64,000 nucleotides of DNA from JACKFB01 sp041389525 (lineage in GTDB: Bacteria > Myxococcota_A > UBA9042 > PHBI01 > JACKFB01): positions 10,028-74,027 of the forward strand of contig JAWKRR010000038.1 in the NCBI GenBank assembly GCA_041389525.1, given 5' to 3'. Below are positions 15,609 to 24,446 of this stretch, in pieces. The position numbers and the translations under genes were made by a program. Every line of letters begins with the position of its first letter. The stretch's first letter is position 1. The notes under the pieces were generated by a model. It had not been told where the DNA came from, did not search any database, and was given only the letters and a program-made list of their open reading frames with translations.

Positions 15609-18600
15609 TCACTTCGGCGGCATCAGGCTCTCGAGGTAGGCGCCGGCGCTGGAACTCTGGGGCAGGATGTCGCAGAGGGTGCCCTGGCCGGAGACGACGG
15701 TCTGGCCTTTGGCGATGCTCCAGGCGCCGCCCTGCTTGACCCGCACGGTGTCGTAGCCGCGCATGGCCGCCAGGGTGGGCGGCAGCACGATCTGGAGGTC
15801 CCAGTCGCTGGGGCCGGTCATCGCCGGGTGGGTGATGTCGACCTCGAGGTGGTGGGCCACCAGCGGCGCGCCTTGGGTGAGGCCGAGCTGAGGGATGTTG
15901 GCGAGGATCTCGACGACGACGCTGGAAGCGAAGGGCACGAGCTCGAAATCGAGGGCGAACCCGTCGTCGGCCCGGGTGAAGGTCTCGGTCGACCAGACGC
16001 GCAGCGAGCCGGCGGTGCACTTGCGGGTCTCGATGCGCTGCATGCGCTCGAGGATGTCGCGTGGGATGGGCCAATCGAGGATGGCGCCGGTGACCAGGAT
16101 GGGGTTGTCGAGGGTGCGCGCCTGCTTGAGGATGATGCGCGGGCCGGGGATCGAGCCCTGGGCGAGCTCAGGCCAGCCCGCGGCCATGCGCTTCAGCTCG
16201 AGATCCAGGATCAGCGTGCTGCGCTGCTGAGGGGCCGGGAGCGCCGTGTTCTTCTGGTCCAGCCAGGCGTCGGACACGGTGTTGAGGGTGTCGAGCAGGC
16301 TGTAGAGCTCGGCGTCGGTGAGGATCCAGGTGCCGTCTGGGACCTCGGTGGAGCTCTGGGCGCGGGTGATGGTCGCCGGGGCGCTGCCGTAGCGCTCGAC
16401 CACGTCGACCTCGGGGAGGGCGGGGTTTCCGGGCTCGGGGTTGGTGACGCTCAGGGCGCCGTCCTGCACGTTGATGACCATGCGGACGCGGTCGCCGCCG
16501 CTCTCGTTGCGCGCGATGAAGACGGTGATGACGCCGTTGGCGAGCTCGTCGGGGTCGTCGAAGCGCGGGTGGACGGCCAGCGCCATGTTGCCCGAGAGGT
16601 GGGCGATGCCGGCGGCGCGGCGCTCTTCGAAGGCCTCGAAGGTCCAGTAGCTGGCCCACGTTTTGAGGATGGCGTAGCTGAGCGTCTTCTTCTTGTCGCC
16701 CTTGTCGGGCTGCAGCGAGGGGTCGAAGAAGCCCGTGTTGGAGTCGTAGAGGCCGGCGCCGTTGAAGCCCTCGATGTCTTCGGCCGTGGACGAGGACCTA
16801 AAGCGCAGGCCCTGGAGCGGCGAGAAGTGAGCGTAGTGCTGGCTGAGCGCGCTCGTGTAGGTCTGAAGCGTCGCCGGGGCCAGGGGCAGGTCGCGGATCA
16901 TCTCCTTGACGCCGCCCTTCGACACGATGCCGCCGAGGAAGGTCTGGGGGCCGTTCTGCGCCATGAAGCCGGCCAGCCAGGTCAGGGCTGGCGCGTCCTT
17001 GGCGTGCGCGGCCTCGAACTCGTCGTAGCCCTCCAGCAGCAGGAAGCGCGTGCGCTCAGAGCTGTCGAAGCTGGCGTTGACGAGCAGCGCCTCGAGGGTG
17101 TCCCGTATCGGCGCGATATGCTCGTAGTAGCCCCGGATCGACAAGGCGATCGGCACATCCGGCAGCAGGACCTGCGCGAAGTCCATCAGCCCCATCAACC
17201 CGGCCGCCTTGCCGCCGATGAGCGGCACGGCGTCGGCGAGGCCGGCGAGGCCCTCGGTCAGCTCGACGACGTAGGGTGCGTTCGCGATGTCGATCTGCGT
17301 GATGGTGACGTTGGAATTGACGCCCAGCAGCGACTTGTACTTGTCGTACTGGGTCTGGGTGATCTCCTTCCAGCGGACCTGGCCAGCCTTGACCTCGACG
17401 ATGACCGGCTTGAGGAAATCGGCCCACGACTCGATGGCCGGGTCCTCGAGCACACCGGCCACGTAGGCGTTCGGCGTGCCGCGGCTCTTGGCCAGCAGGT
17501 TCAGGTGGGCCAGGGGCGTCTGGGGGACCGCGGTGACGATGCCGGCGACCGGCGGCAGGAAATCCGGGACCTCGGCGAGCACCACGATGTGCTCGGGGCC
17601 CATGGATGACGCGCCGGCGCCCCCGGCCGGGACCCGCTTGACCTTGCCGGCGGCGATTCCGTCGTTGTAGCCGACGACCTCGCCCTCCACGACCAGGTCC
17701 GAGTAGCGGACGATGCGGTCCTTGTAGGGGCCGTTGCCGGCCTCGATGGCGGACCCGAGCGTGTCCTGCGGGATCGAGCGCACCAGCCAGCGGAGGTTCG
17801 AGCCGATCTCGGGCGGTAGCGCCGCGTCGAGGCGCTCGAAGAACTTCACGATCATCGCCTCGGTGACTTTGTCGTCGCTGAACTCCAGCTCGAAGAGCCA
17901 GAGCGCTTCCGGCAGCACCCGCTTGGGGTTTGCGGGGTAGTGGAGGATGGAGCCGAGGCCGAAGAAGCGCGGCTCTTTCCACAGCCCGAGATCGTAGAAC
18001 TTCGGCGAGTACAGGCGCCCGCCGCCGAGGAACTTGAGGTCGAGGGGCAGGTTCGACTGGCCAGCGAACGCCGCGTAGATCTCGGCGATGGACTCGAAGT
18101 CGTAGCCCTCGACCGGCTGCACATCGAGGCCGGCGATGGGCAGGCCGGAGAGGAGCCGGAACCAGTACCACTCGTCGTGGAGCTCGTAGAACGTCGAGTC
18201 GAGGAAGTAGGGGAGGCCGCCGACCTCGCTGCTGAAGTCGGTGAGGATGAACTTGCCTTGGACTGGCTCGACTCCGAGGCTGCTGAACGCGAAGAACTCG
18301 GCGGCGGAGGCGAACGCGTTGACGGTGTGGTCGGGGCCGGCGACCACGACGACGTCGGGTCCCGCGTCGGCGTCGGCGTCTCCGAGGGTGTCGGCATCGC
18401 TGGCGCCATCGGCGTCGGTGACGGAGTCGGTCGAGGTGTCGGCGTCCAGCGGCGCGTCGGCGTCCAGCGCTGCGTCGGCGTCGCCGGAGGTCTCGGCGTC
18501 GGCGACCGCGTCGGCGTCCGCGAGCACATCGGCGTCTCCCGCGCTGTCGGCGTCGGCGACCGCGTCGGCGTCCGCGAGCACATCGGTGTCTCCCGCGCTG

Positions 18601-18740
18601 TCGGCGTCCGCGTCCAGCGAGACCTCGGCCGCGCCGTCGGCGTCGACGAAGACCTCGGCGTCGCCCGATGAGCCGCCGTCGCCACCGCAGGCGCTGAAGG
18701 CGGCGCACAACAACAAGACCGACCAACGCCGCGCCGACAT
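15609..18740 (-). CDS. Lipoprotein with phosphohistidine-like domain followed by PEP-synthase-like ATP-grasp domain
   Basis: A 1043-residue exported lipoprotein. The ATG at 18740 has GGAGG about 9 bases upstream and starts a signal peptide with lipobox FSAC (Cys18). Residues about 27-129 are almost only Asp, Ala, Val, Ser and Gly. A domain of unknown type (about 135-345) follows, then a stretch like the mobile phosphohistidine domain of PEP-utilising enzymes, ending AGIVTAVPQTPLAHLNLLAK with candidate catalytic His412. Residues about 505-850 resemble the ATP-grasp N-terminal domain of PEP synthase/pyruvate phosphate dikinase (PLIGGKAAGLMGL; LRFRSSSTAEDIEGFNGAGL at about 645-664). In PEP synthase the order is reversed; His-domain then ATP-grasp is the glucan water dikinase order. 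No PEP/pyruvate-binding barrel is seen. ATP supply outside the cytoplasm is a puzzle, so catalysis is unproven. Confidence 0.75.
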   Translation of the reverse strand: MSARRWSVLLLCAAFSACGGDGGSSGDAEVFVDADGAAEVSLDADADSAGDTDVLADADAVADADSAGDADVLADADAVADAETSGDADAALDADAPLDADTSTDSVTDADGASDADTLGDADADAGPDVVVVAGPDHTVNAFASAAEFFAFSSLGVEPVQGKFILTDFSSEVGGLPYFLDSTFYELHDEWYWFRLLSGLPIAGLDVQPVEGYDFESIAEIYAAFAGQSNLPLDLKFLGGGRLYSPKFYDLGLWKEPRFFGLGSILHYPANPKRVLPEALWLFELEFSDDKVTEAMIVKFFERLDAALPPEIGSNLRWLVRSIPQDTLGSAIEAGNGPYKDRIVRYSDLVVEGEVVGYNDGIAAGKVKRVPAGGAGASSMGPEHIVVLAEVPDFLPPVAGIVTAVPQTPLAHLNLLAKSRGTPNAYVAGVLEDPAIESWADFLKPVIVEVKAGQVRWKEITQTQYDKYKSLLGVNSNVTITQIDIANAPYVVELTEGLAGLADAVPLIGGKAAGLMGLMDFAQVLLPDVPIALSIRGYYEHIAPIRDTLEALLVNASFDSSERTRFLLLEGYDEFEAAHAKDAPALTWLAGFMAQNGPQTFLGGIVSKGGVKEMIRDLPLAPATLQTYTSALSQHYAHFSPLQGLRFRSSSTAEDIEGFNGAGLYDSNTGFFDPSLQPDKGDKKKTLSYAILKTWASYWTFEAFEERRAAGIAHLSGNMALAVHPRFDDPDELANGVITVFIARNESGGDRVRMVINVQDGALSVTNPEPGNPALPEVDVVERYGSAPATITRAQSSTEVPDGTWILTDAELYSLLDTLNTVSDAWLDQKNTALPAPQQRSTLILDLELKRMAAGWPELAQGSIPGPRIILKQARTLDNPILVTGAILDWPIPRDILERMQRIETRKCTAGSLRVWSTETFTRADDGFALDFELVPFASSVVVEILANIPQLGLTQGAPLVAHHLEVDITHPAMTGPSDWDLQIVLPPTLAAMRGYDTVRVKQGGAWSIAKGQTVVSGQGTLCDILPQSSSAGAYLESLMPPK
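18357..18665 (-). repeat. Asp/Ala low-complexity coding repeat (post-lipobox spacer)
   Basis: About 103 codons of near-repetitive GCGTCGGCGTC-type sequence (plus strand) encoding DADA, DADSAG and VLADADAVAD units directly after the lipobox of the ATP-grasp lipoprotein. Two longer internal copies, VLADADAVADADSAGDAD-like, are almost identical at the DNA level, so slippage or recombination could alter the length. Confidence 0.8.
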
Positions 18741-18846
18741 CTCCAAACCTCCCGTGCTCATTAGCCCCAAGACTAACCGAGCGGGGCGAGCCGACTCAAT
18801 CGCGCGTCCTGGGCGCGGCCCGCTGCGGGAGGCGCAGGGCGAGGCC

Positions 18847-19377
18847 TCAGGGGCAGCCGCCCGGCTGCTCGGCGCCGCTGGCGATCCAGTCGATGACGAG
18901 CTGCCGCTGGGCATCGGTGTAGGTGGTCCCGCCGAGCGGCATCTTCTTACCGAAGCTAGGCTTGGTCTGGAACTTGTCGATGATCGTCCCTTCGCCCGGC
19001 GCGCAGGGCACCACGGCGGCTCCGTGCTTGCCCCCGAGGATCAGCGCCTCGGGCGTCGCCACCGAGAGCCCGCCGGCCTTGGCGTTCCCGTGGCAGAACG
19101 AGGCCGAGCACCCGGTCTGCTTGAAGAGCGGCTTGATGTGGCCTTCCCAGGTGATCGTGGGCTCGGCGTCGGGCCCCGCGTCTGGGACGCTGATGGTGTC
19201 GGGCAGGACGACGTCGGCGGTCACGTCGACGCGCACGTCCGCGGTCGCGTCGGGTTCAGCGACGACCTGCGCCTGCTGCAGGAACTCGTCTCCCAGCTCG
19301 GTGCAGCCGCCGAGGCAGGGCAGAGCCAGGAGCAAAACGAGCGCGGTCGAAACCACCGGAGCATGGCGACGCTTCAT
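18847..19377 (-). CDS. Lipoprotein with cytochrome c-like CX4CH segment
   Basis: A 176-residue lipoprotein. The ATG at 19377 is used because the signal peptide (PVVSTALVLLLALPCLGGC, lipobox GGC) starts just after it. An acidic spacer rich in Asp, Val and Ala follows the Cys. The C-terminal domain resembles the cytochrome-like domains of Myxococcota and Planctomycetes (HIKPLFKQTGC at its start, later KKMPLGGTTYTDAQRQLVIDWI), including a Met where a distal ligand would lie. The heme motif is CSASFCHG, four residues between the cysteines rather than two, so heme attachment is uncertain. It lies 106 bases upstream of the ATP-grasp lipoprotein on the same strand and may share its transcript. It is divergent from the deiminase gene. 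Confidence 0.7.
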   Translation of the reverse strand: MKRRHAPVVSTALVLLLALPCLGGCTELGDEFLQQAQVVAEPDATADVRVDVTADVVLPDTISVPDAGPDAEPTITWEGHIKPLFKQTGCSASFCHGNAKAGGLSVATPEALILGGKHGAAVVPCAPGEGTIIDKFQTKPSFGKKMPLGGTTYTDAQRQLVIDWIASGAEQPGGCP

Positions 19378-19583
19378 AGGAGCAAACCGTAGTCGCGCGC
19401 GGCCTTCATCGCAATCCATTCCCACCCCGCCCACGCGCCGAACCCGTCGGCGCGGCGTCCGAGAACCAGCCGTGACCTTGACCCTGCGTGCGTCCGGCCC
19501 CTATTTTCCCGCGGTCGCGCGTTCACTTCGCCGGGGCACCGCCCCGCCGCCGCGGCCCCGAACTCGACGAACTGGAGCCCTCG
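19378..19583. promoter_or_regulatory. Divergent intergenic region between cytochrome-like lipoprotein and deiminase genes
   Basis: About 206 bases separate the two divergent starts, so both promoters should lie here. I see a GGAG at 19574-19577 serving the + strand gene but no convincing -35/-10 pair or palindrome. Confidence 0.45.
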
Positions 19584-22500
19584 ATGCGGCGTCTACTTGC
19601 GGTGCTTGCCGTACTCAATTTCACCGCGGCGGGCTGCGACGCCACGCTCCCGGAGCAGGACGAGGCCCCCGCGGTCGCGCCAGCGCTGGAAGATCGCTCG
19701 ACGATCCCCCAGTACTTCACCGCGCCCGACGGCACCAAGCGCGTCCGCCGCATCCCCGGGGTCGTCGAGTACATCCACTACCCCGACGACGTCATGCTGC
19801 CCGCACACCGCACGGCGGCGGAGTACCTCGTCCAGAAGGGCGACGTTTACGACGACCAGCGGTACGCGACCCCAGAGCGCCACGCCATCACCATCCCGCC
19901 GGTCAAGACCGTGCGCCCGATGGTCGAGTGGGAGCCGATGCAGGCCATCATGATGGGCGTGCCGTCCTACGTGCTGTCGGCCGGCTCGTCCAACACCCTG
20001 CACACGGTCGTCCAGATCGCGAAGAACTCAGCGACCGTCGCCGAGGTCTGGTTCGTCGTCCCCAGCACCGCGACCAAGAACGCCCTGGAGGGCGCCCTGC
20101 TGAGCGCGGGCATGAGCCAGCAGCTCATCACCAGCCAAGTCCGCTACATGATTCAGGATATCGACAGCATTTGGTTCATCGACTACGGCCCGCTCCCGGT
20201 CCTCGACACGGTCGGCAAGACCTGGTCCTTCGTCGACTTCCGCTACTACCACCAGCGCGCGCTCGACGACGGCATGCCCTCGTGGATCGGGCGGAATCTC
20301 ACCAGCATCGGCGTCCCGTCGAACGCCAACACCTACCGCATGCCCGTCGACATCGAGGGCGGCACCTTCCAGGCGACCAGCGACGGCATCTGCTTCACCG
20401 GCACGCGCGCGCTGACCCACACCGACTGCGCCGCCGGCGGCTGCACGTCGAACCTGGAGTTCTTGACGCTGTCGCAGGTCCAGCAAACGGGCGAGGCGCA
20501 GCTGCTGCGCTCGACGTGGGGCCAGTACGCGGGCTGCAAAGACCTCATCACCATGTACAGCATCACCGACGACGGCACCGGGCACATCGACATGTTCCTG
20601 AAGGTGCTGGACGACGAGACCGTGCTGATGGCGGACTACCGAGCGCCGTTTGCGAACACCGCGCAGCAGACGAACGCGGCGCGCATGGACGCCAACGCGG
20701 CCTTCCTCGAGGCCTACGTGAAGCCGGACGGCAAGAAGTTCAAGGTCAAGCGCATCATCATGCCGGGCCATCGTCAGGGCACGCCGTTCACCTACGCGAA
20801 CTCGACGCTCATCAACGGGTTGAACCTGTGGCCCGCGTTCACGTTCAGCGACTGGGTCAGCAGCCGGAACATCGCCGAGGCCGAGTGGGAGGCCGCGCTG
20901 CCGGGCTACGAGCACATCTGGATCGACTCCGAGGAGCTGAGCTTCAACTCGGGCGCGATTCACTGCATCACGCGCACGATCCCCGCCACGGCGTCGGCCA
21001 AGTGGATCGCTGACGGCAGCTGCTCCAATGATACGTGCGTCGCGCCGGCGAACGGCTACAGCGGGGACTGCACCCCCAACGGCATCTCGAGCTCGGTCTG
21101 CTACGGGCCCCAGTGGCTGTGCGGCTGCAACGATTGCAGCAGCACCTGTCCGGGCGCCGGCGGGACCACTGACAACTGTGGCAGCGTCACCCTGGTCGGC
21201 TGCTGCGACGGCAGCAATCTCAAGTACTGCGAGAACGGCGCGCTGGGGGGGCTGACCTGCACCAACGGCTGCGGTTGGAACGCGAACTCGAGTTGGTACG
21301 ACTGCGGCTACACCGGCTCGGACCCGACCGGGAACAACCCGAAGTCTTGCGCGCCGACCTGCACACCTGATTGCTCAGGAAAAACCTGCGGATCGGACGG
21401 CTGCGGCGGAAGCTGCGGCACCTGCGCCAGCGGAAAGGTGTGCAGCGCCAACGTCTGCGTCACCCCGGTCGATCCCTGCGATGGGGTGACGTACCAGGGA
21501 TGCTGCGTCAACAAGACCACGCTGAAGTGGTGCGAGAACTCGGTGGTCAACCAGAACACCTGCGCTGCCGGCACTTGCGGTTGGGAGGCGGCCTCCGGGT
21601 TCTACAACTGCGACACGAGCGGCGGGGCGGACCCGTCGGGGACCTACCCGCAGGCGTGTGACCCGCCCGTCTGCACCCCGGCCTGCGCCGGAAAAGCCTG
21701 CGGGCCTGACGGGTGCGGCGGCAGCTGCGGGACCTGTTCGCTGTTTACGATGTGCAACGCGTCCTCGCAGTGCGTGCCGCTCTGCAGCCCGTCCTGCACG
21801 GGCAAGACCTGCGGAGACGACGGCTGCGGCGGCAGCTGCGGGACCTGCTCGGCGGGCCAGACCTGCACGGGGAACGTCTGCGTCGCCAACTGCGTGCCGG
21901 CCTGCACGGGCAAGGCCTGCGGTCCGGACGGGTGCGGCGGCAGCTGCGGGACCTGCGCCGTGGGTCAGACCTGCACCGCGTCCCAGTGCGTGGAGACCTG
22001 TGTGCCGAGCTGCTCGGGCAAGGCCTGCGGCTCGGACGGGTGCGGCGGGAGCTGCGGGACCTGCGCGGCCGGGAGCTCGTGCAACGCGGCGGGGATCTGC
22101 GTGGCGGGCTGCGCGCCGAGCTGCTCGGGCAAGGCCTGCGGCCCCGACGGGTGCGGCGGGAGCTGCGGGACCTGCGCGGTCGGGAACTCGTGCAACGCGG
22201 CGGGGATCTGCGTGGCGGGCTGCGCGCCGAGCTGCTCGGGCAAGCTGTGCGGCGACAACGGGTGCGGCGGGAGCTGCGGGACCTGCGGGGCCGGGCTGTC
22301 ATGCACCGCGGCGGGCCAGTGCACCGCGGGCTGCGCGCCGAGCTGCGACGGCATGAGCTGCGGCCCCGACGGGTGCGGCGGGAGCTGCGGGACCTGCACT
22401 GCGGGCGAGACCTGCACGGCGGGCAAGTGTGTGGCGGTCTGCGCGCCCCTGTGCACCGGGATGGAGTGCGGCGACGACGGGTGCGGCGGCGCATGCGGCG

Positions 22501-23339
22501 TCTGCGAGGGCGGCAGCACGTGTAAGGCGGGCAAGTGCGTGGCCGACTGCGCCCCGAAATGCTCGGGCAAGACCTGCGGCGACGACGGGTGCGGCGGTAC
22601 GTGCGGCGCCTGCGCCACGGGCGAGGTGTGTGACGCGGGCCAGTGCGTCGAGCCGGTCTGCGTGCCGGCGTGCGAGGGCAAGGCCTGCGGCGGAAACGGG
22701 TGCGGCGGCTCGTGCGGGGTGTGCGGCGATGGCCAGTCGTGCACCGCGGGGCAGTGCGTCGCGGTCTCCGGCTGCGGCGAGATCACGGCCGAGGGGCTGT
22801 GCGACGGCACGGTGGTGACGTGGTGTCAGAATGGCGCCCTGAAGTCCTTCGACTGCGACGACCAGGGCCGGATCTGCGGCGTCAAAGAGGGCGTCGGCTC
22901 GACCTGCCTCGACCCCTGCGTGCCCGTGTGCTCGGGCAAGCAGTGCGGCGGCGATGGCTGCGGCGGCGAGTGCGGGAGCTGCCCGCCCGGGCAGAGCTGC
23001 AACGCCGGGACCTGCGGCGATGGGCCTGGACCCGACGCGACGCCCGACAGCGGCGGCGACACCGCGACGCCCGACGCCGCGCCTGACCCAGCCCCTGAGA
23101 CCGCCCCCGACGCGGGCGGCGACACCGCGAAGCCTGACGTGGACGCCGGGACGCCCGACGCCACCGGCACCGACACCGAGGTGAAGACCGGCGAGGTCGA
23201 CGTGGCCGGGCCGGTGCTCGGCTCGTCCGGACCGTCGGGCTGCGCCGGCGGCGGCGACACCACCGCCGGTTGGCTGGGTCTGCTGGCGATGCTCGGGCTC
23301 GCGCTGGCGGCCCGTCGGCGCCAACGCGCCGCGCTCTAG
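19584..23339 (+). CDS. Secreted arginine/agmatine deiminase-family protein with 12 Cys-rich modules and MYXO-CTERM-like tail
   Basis: A 1251-residue exported protein. The ATG at 19584 has GGAG 7 bases upstream and starts a signal peptide ending in a possible lipobox (TAAGC, Cys18). Residues about 60-475 match the peptidylarginine/agmatine deiminase family (guanidine-modifying superfamily): EWEPMQAIMMG, WFIDYGP (Asp200), IEGGTF, TGHIDMFLKVLDD (His334, Asp336) and HCITRTIP with the nucleophile Cys461. All catalytic positions I expect are kept, so it should release ammonia from a guanidinium group, free or in protein. Then come twelve copies of a ~33-residue module, CxPxCxGKxCGxDGCGGSCGTC plus a further Cys pair, interrupted twice by Cys-rich inserts. 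A Pro/Asp/Thr spacer and GCAGGG, a hydrophobic helix and ARRRQR form a MYXO-CTERM-type sorting tail. Substrate unknown. Confidence 0.85.
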   Translation: MRRLLAVLAVLNFTAAGCDATLPEQDEAPAVAPALEDRSTIPQYFTAPDGTKRVRRIPGVVEYIHYPDDVMLPAHRTAAEYLVQKGDVYDDQRYATPERHAITIPPVKTVRPMVEWEPMQAIMMGVPSYVLSAGSSNTLHTVVQIAKNSATVAEVWFVVPSTATKNALEGALLSAGMSQQLITSQVRYMIQDIDSIWFIDYGPLPVLDTVGKTWSFVDFRYYHQRALDDGMPSWIGRNLTSIGVPSNANTYRMPVDIEGGTFQATSDGICFTGTRALTHTDCAAGGCTSNLEFLTLSQVQQTGEAQLLRSTWGQYAGCKDLITMYSITDDGTGHIDMFLKVLDDETVLMADYRAPFANTAQQTNAARMDANAAFLEAYVKPDGKKFKVKRIIMPGHRQGTPFTYANSTLINGLNLWPAFTFSDWVSSRNIAEAEWEAALPGYEHIWIDSEELSFNSGAIHCITRTIPATASAKWIADGSCSNDTCVAPANGYSGDCTPNGISSSVCYGPQWLCGCNDCSSTCPGAGGTTDNCGSVTLVGCCDGSNLKYCENGALGGLTCTNGCGWNANSSWYDCGYTGSDPTGNNPKSCAPTCTPDCSGKTCGSDGCGGSCGTCASGKVCSANVCVTPVDPCDGVTYQGCCVNKTTLKWCENSVVNQNTCAAGTCGWEAASGFYNCDTSGGADPSGTYPQACDPPVCTPACAGKACGPDGCGGSCGTCSLFTMCNASSQCVPLCSPSCTGKTCGDDGCGGSCGTCSAGQTCTGNVCVANCVPACTGKACGPDGCGGSCGTCAVGQTCTASQCVETCVPSCSGKACGSDGCGGSCGTCAAGSSCNAAGICVAGCAPSCSGKACGPDGCGGSCGTCAVGNSCNAAGICVAGCAPSCSGKLCGDNGCGGSCGTCGAGLSCTAAGQCTAGCAPSCDGMSCGPDGCGGSCGTCTAGETCTAGKCVAVCAPLCTGMECGDDGCGGACGVCEGGSTCKAGKCVADCAPKCSGKTCGDDGCGGTCGACATGEVCDAGQCVEPVCVPACEGKACGGNGCGGSCGVCGDGQSCTAGQCVAVSGCGEITAEGLCDGTVVTWCQNGALKSFDCDDQGRICGVKEGVGSTCLDPCVPVCSGKQCGGDGCGGECGSCPPGQSCNAGTCGDGPGPDATPDSGGDTATPDAAPDPAPETAPDAGGDTAKPDVDAGTPDATGTDTEVKTGEVDVAGPVLGSSGPSGCAGGGDTTAGWLGLLAMLGLALAARRRQRAAL
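21360..23017 (+). repeat. Twelve tandem Cys-rich coding modules
   Basis: Each module is about 33-35 codons with eight cysteines: CxPxC, then GKxCG, DGCGG, SCGTC, and a closing C-x6-C. Modules 5 and 6 are nearly identical at DNA level, pointing to recent duplication; modules 1 and 2, and 11 and 12, are separated by longer non-module inserts. The regular spacing suggests an extended disulfide-bonded stalk. Confidence 0.9.
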
Positions 23340-23375
23340 GCGTCGCTGGCGGCGGACCCACCGCCGCGCGCCGAC

Positions 23376-24446
23376 CTACTTACAGCGGAAGCCGACCATG
23401 GGCGACGTCTCGCTGCCGTTTAGGCCCTGAGTGTCGCCGAACGAGATCAGCAGGCCGCCCGGGCCGAAGCCCAGCGCCTCTTGATTGGCCGCGCCGGTCA
23501 GCGGCATCGACAGGACCTCGGCCGTCGCGAGGTCGTCGTAGCCGCGCACTTCCCACAGCGCGCTCAACGCGAAGAGGTTTCCGGCCACCACAAGGCGGTG
23601 CGGCGCCTCCAGCTCGTAGTCGCAGCCGGACAGCTGCTCGGCCTCGCCCACCGCGAGCCGCTGGCTGGGGTCGAGCCGGTAGCCATCGTCGGTCGACACC
23701 ACGCACACCAGCTCGCCCCGCGCTTTCGACACGGCGAACCCGACGCAGGCCGCGTCGGGGCCAGGTGCCGGGTGGAGGCAGAACCCCTCGAAATTTGCTG
23801 CGCAATTGCCACCCTGCGGGTCGCACAGGTAGTCCGCGTCGTCGGTCACCGCGGTGGCAAACTGCGCGAGGACCAGCCCGGTCGCGTCCGCCGTCCACTC
23901 GCGGATGTACCCTGAGGACACAAGCCCCACGACGCGCCCGAGCGGTGAGAGGGCCAACCCCTCGACGTCGTCGCCAGCCGCCGCGTCCAGCGGGAACTCC
24001 ACCGGCAGCGTGAGGTAGGCCACCGGGTCCAGCAGCGCGCCCGCGCCCTTGTTCCCCGAGTCGGCGATGACCAGCCAGCCCCGCCCAAGCGCGTTGTCGA
24101 TCCAGACCGCGCCGCTGGCCTCGGGCAGCTCCAGCCGCTTGACCTCGCCGAGCGCCTCGGGCACGCAGACCAGCGGCCCGCCGCCGTCCGGCCCCGCGTC
24201 GACCTCGGGCGTCCCGTCGACCTCGGGCGCGACCTCAAGGCCGTCGCTCGCGTCTGCTTCGCCGACGTCGGCGCTGTCCGCGGGCCCCGGATCTGCCGGC
24301 AGATCCCCCGACGGCGCGTCGACCAGCCCGCTGTCCACGGGCAGATCCGCGCGTAGGTCCGACCCGCTACCCCCGGACGCGCAAGCGCCCAGGAGGGCGA
24401 GGCTCAGCGCGACGGGCAGCGCTCTAGCCGCGGATGCGGACGCCAC
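23376..24446 (-). CDS. Lipoprotein with acidic spacer and beta-propeller-like domain
   Basis: A 356-residue lipoprotein: signal peptide ALPVALSLALLGACAS with lipobox GAC, then an Asp/Pro/Ala/Ser spacer to about residue 90. The rest consists of repeating beta-strand patterns (GAVWIDNALGRGWLVIADSG, DVEGLALSPLGRVVGLVSSG, NQEALGFGPGGLLISFGDT) that look like blades of a propeller related to the SdiA-regulated/esterase-like-phytase type; four or five blades are discernible, and paired Cys (LCDPQGGNC) suggest a disulfide. The GTG start at 24446 lies inside the end of the upstream DUF4920 gene (23-base overlap), so the two are co-transcribed. It is convergent with the deiminase gene, 36 bases apart. 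Enzymatic function is not evident. Confidence 0.65.
   Translation of the reverse strand: MASASAARALPVALSLALLGACASGGSGSDLRADLPVDSGLVDAPSGDLPADPGPADSADVGEADASDGLEVAPEVDGTPEVDAGPDGGGPLVCVPEALGEVKRLELPEASGAVWIDNALGRGWLVIADSGNKGAGALLDPVAYLTLPVEFPLDAAAGDDVEGLALSPLGRVVGLVSSGYIREWTADATGLVLAQFATAVTDDADYLCDPQGGNCAANFEGFCLHPAPGPDAACVGFAVSKARGELVCVVSTDDGYRLDPSQRLAVGEAEQLSGCDYELEAPHRLVVAGNLFALSALWEVRGYDDLATAEVLSMPLTGAANQEALGFGPGGLLISFGDTQGLNGSETSPMVGFRCK

Noticed and set aside
21360..23017. CRISPR-like array or DNA satellite
   Set aside because: Repeats vary at synonymous sites and keep cysteine spacing; they are protein modules.
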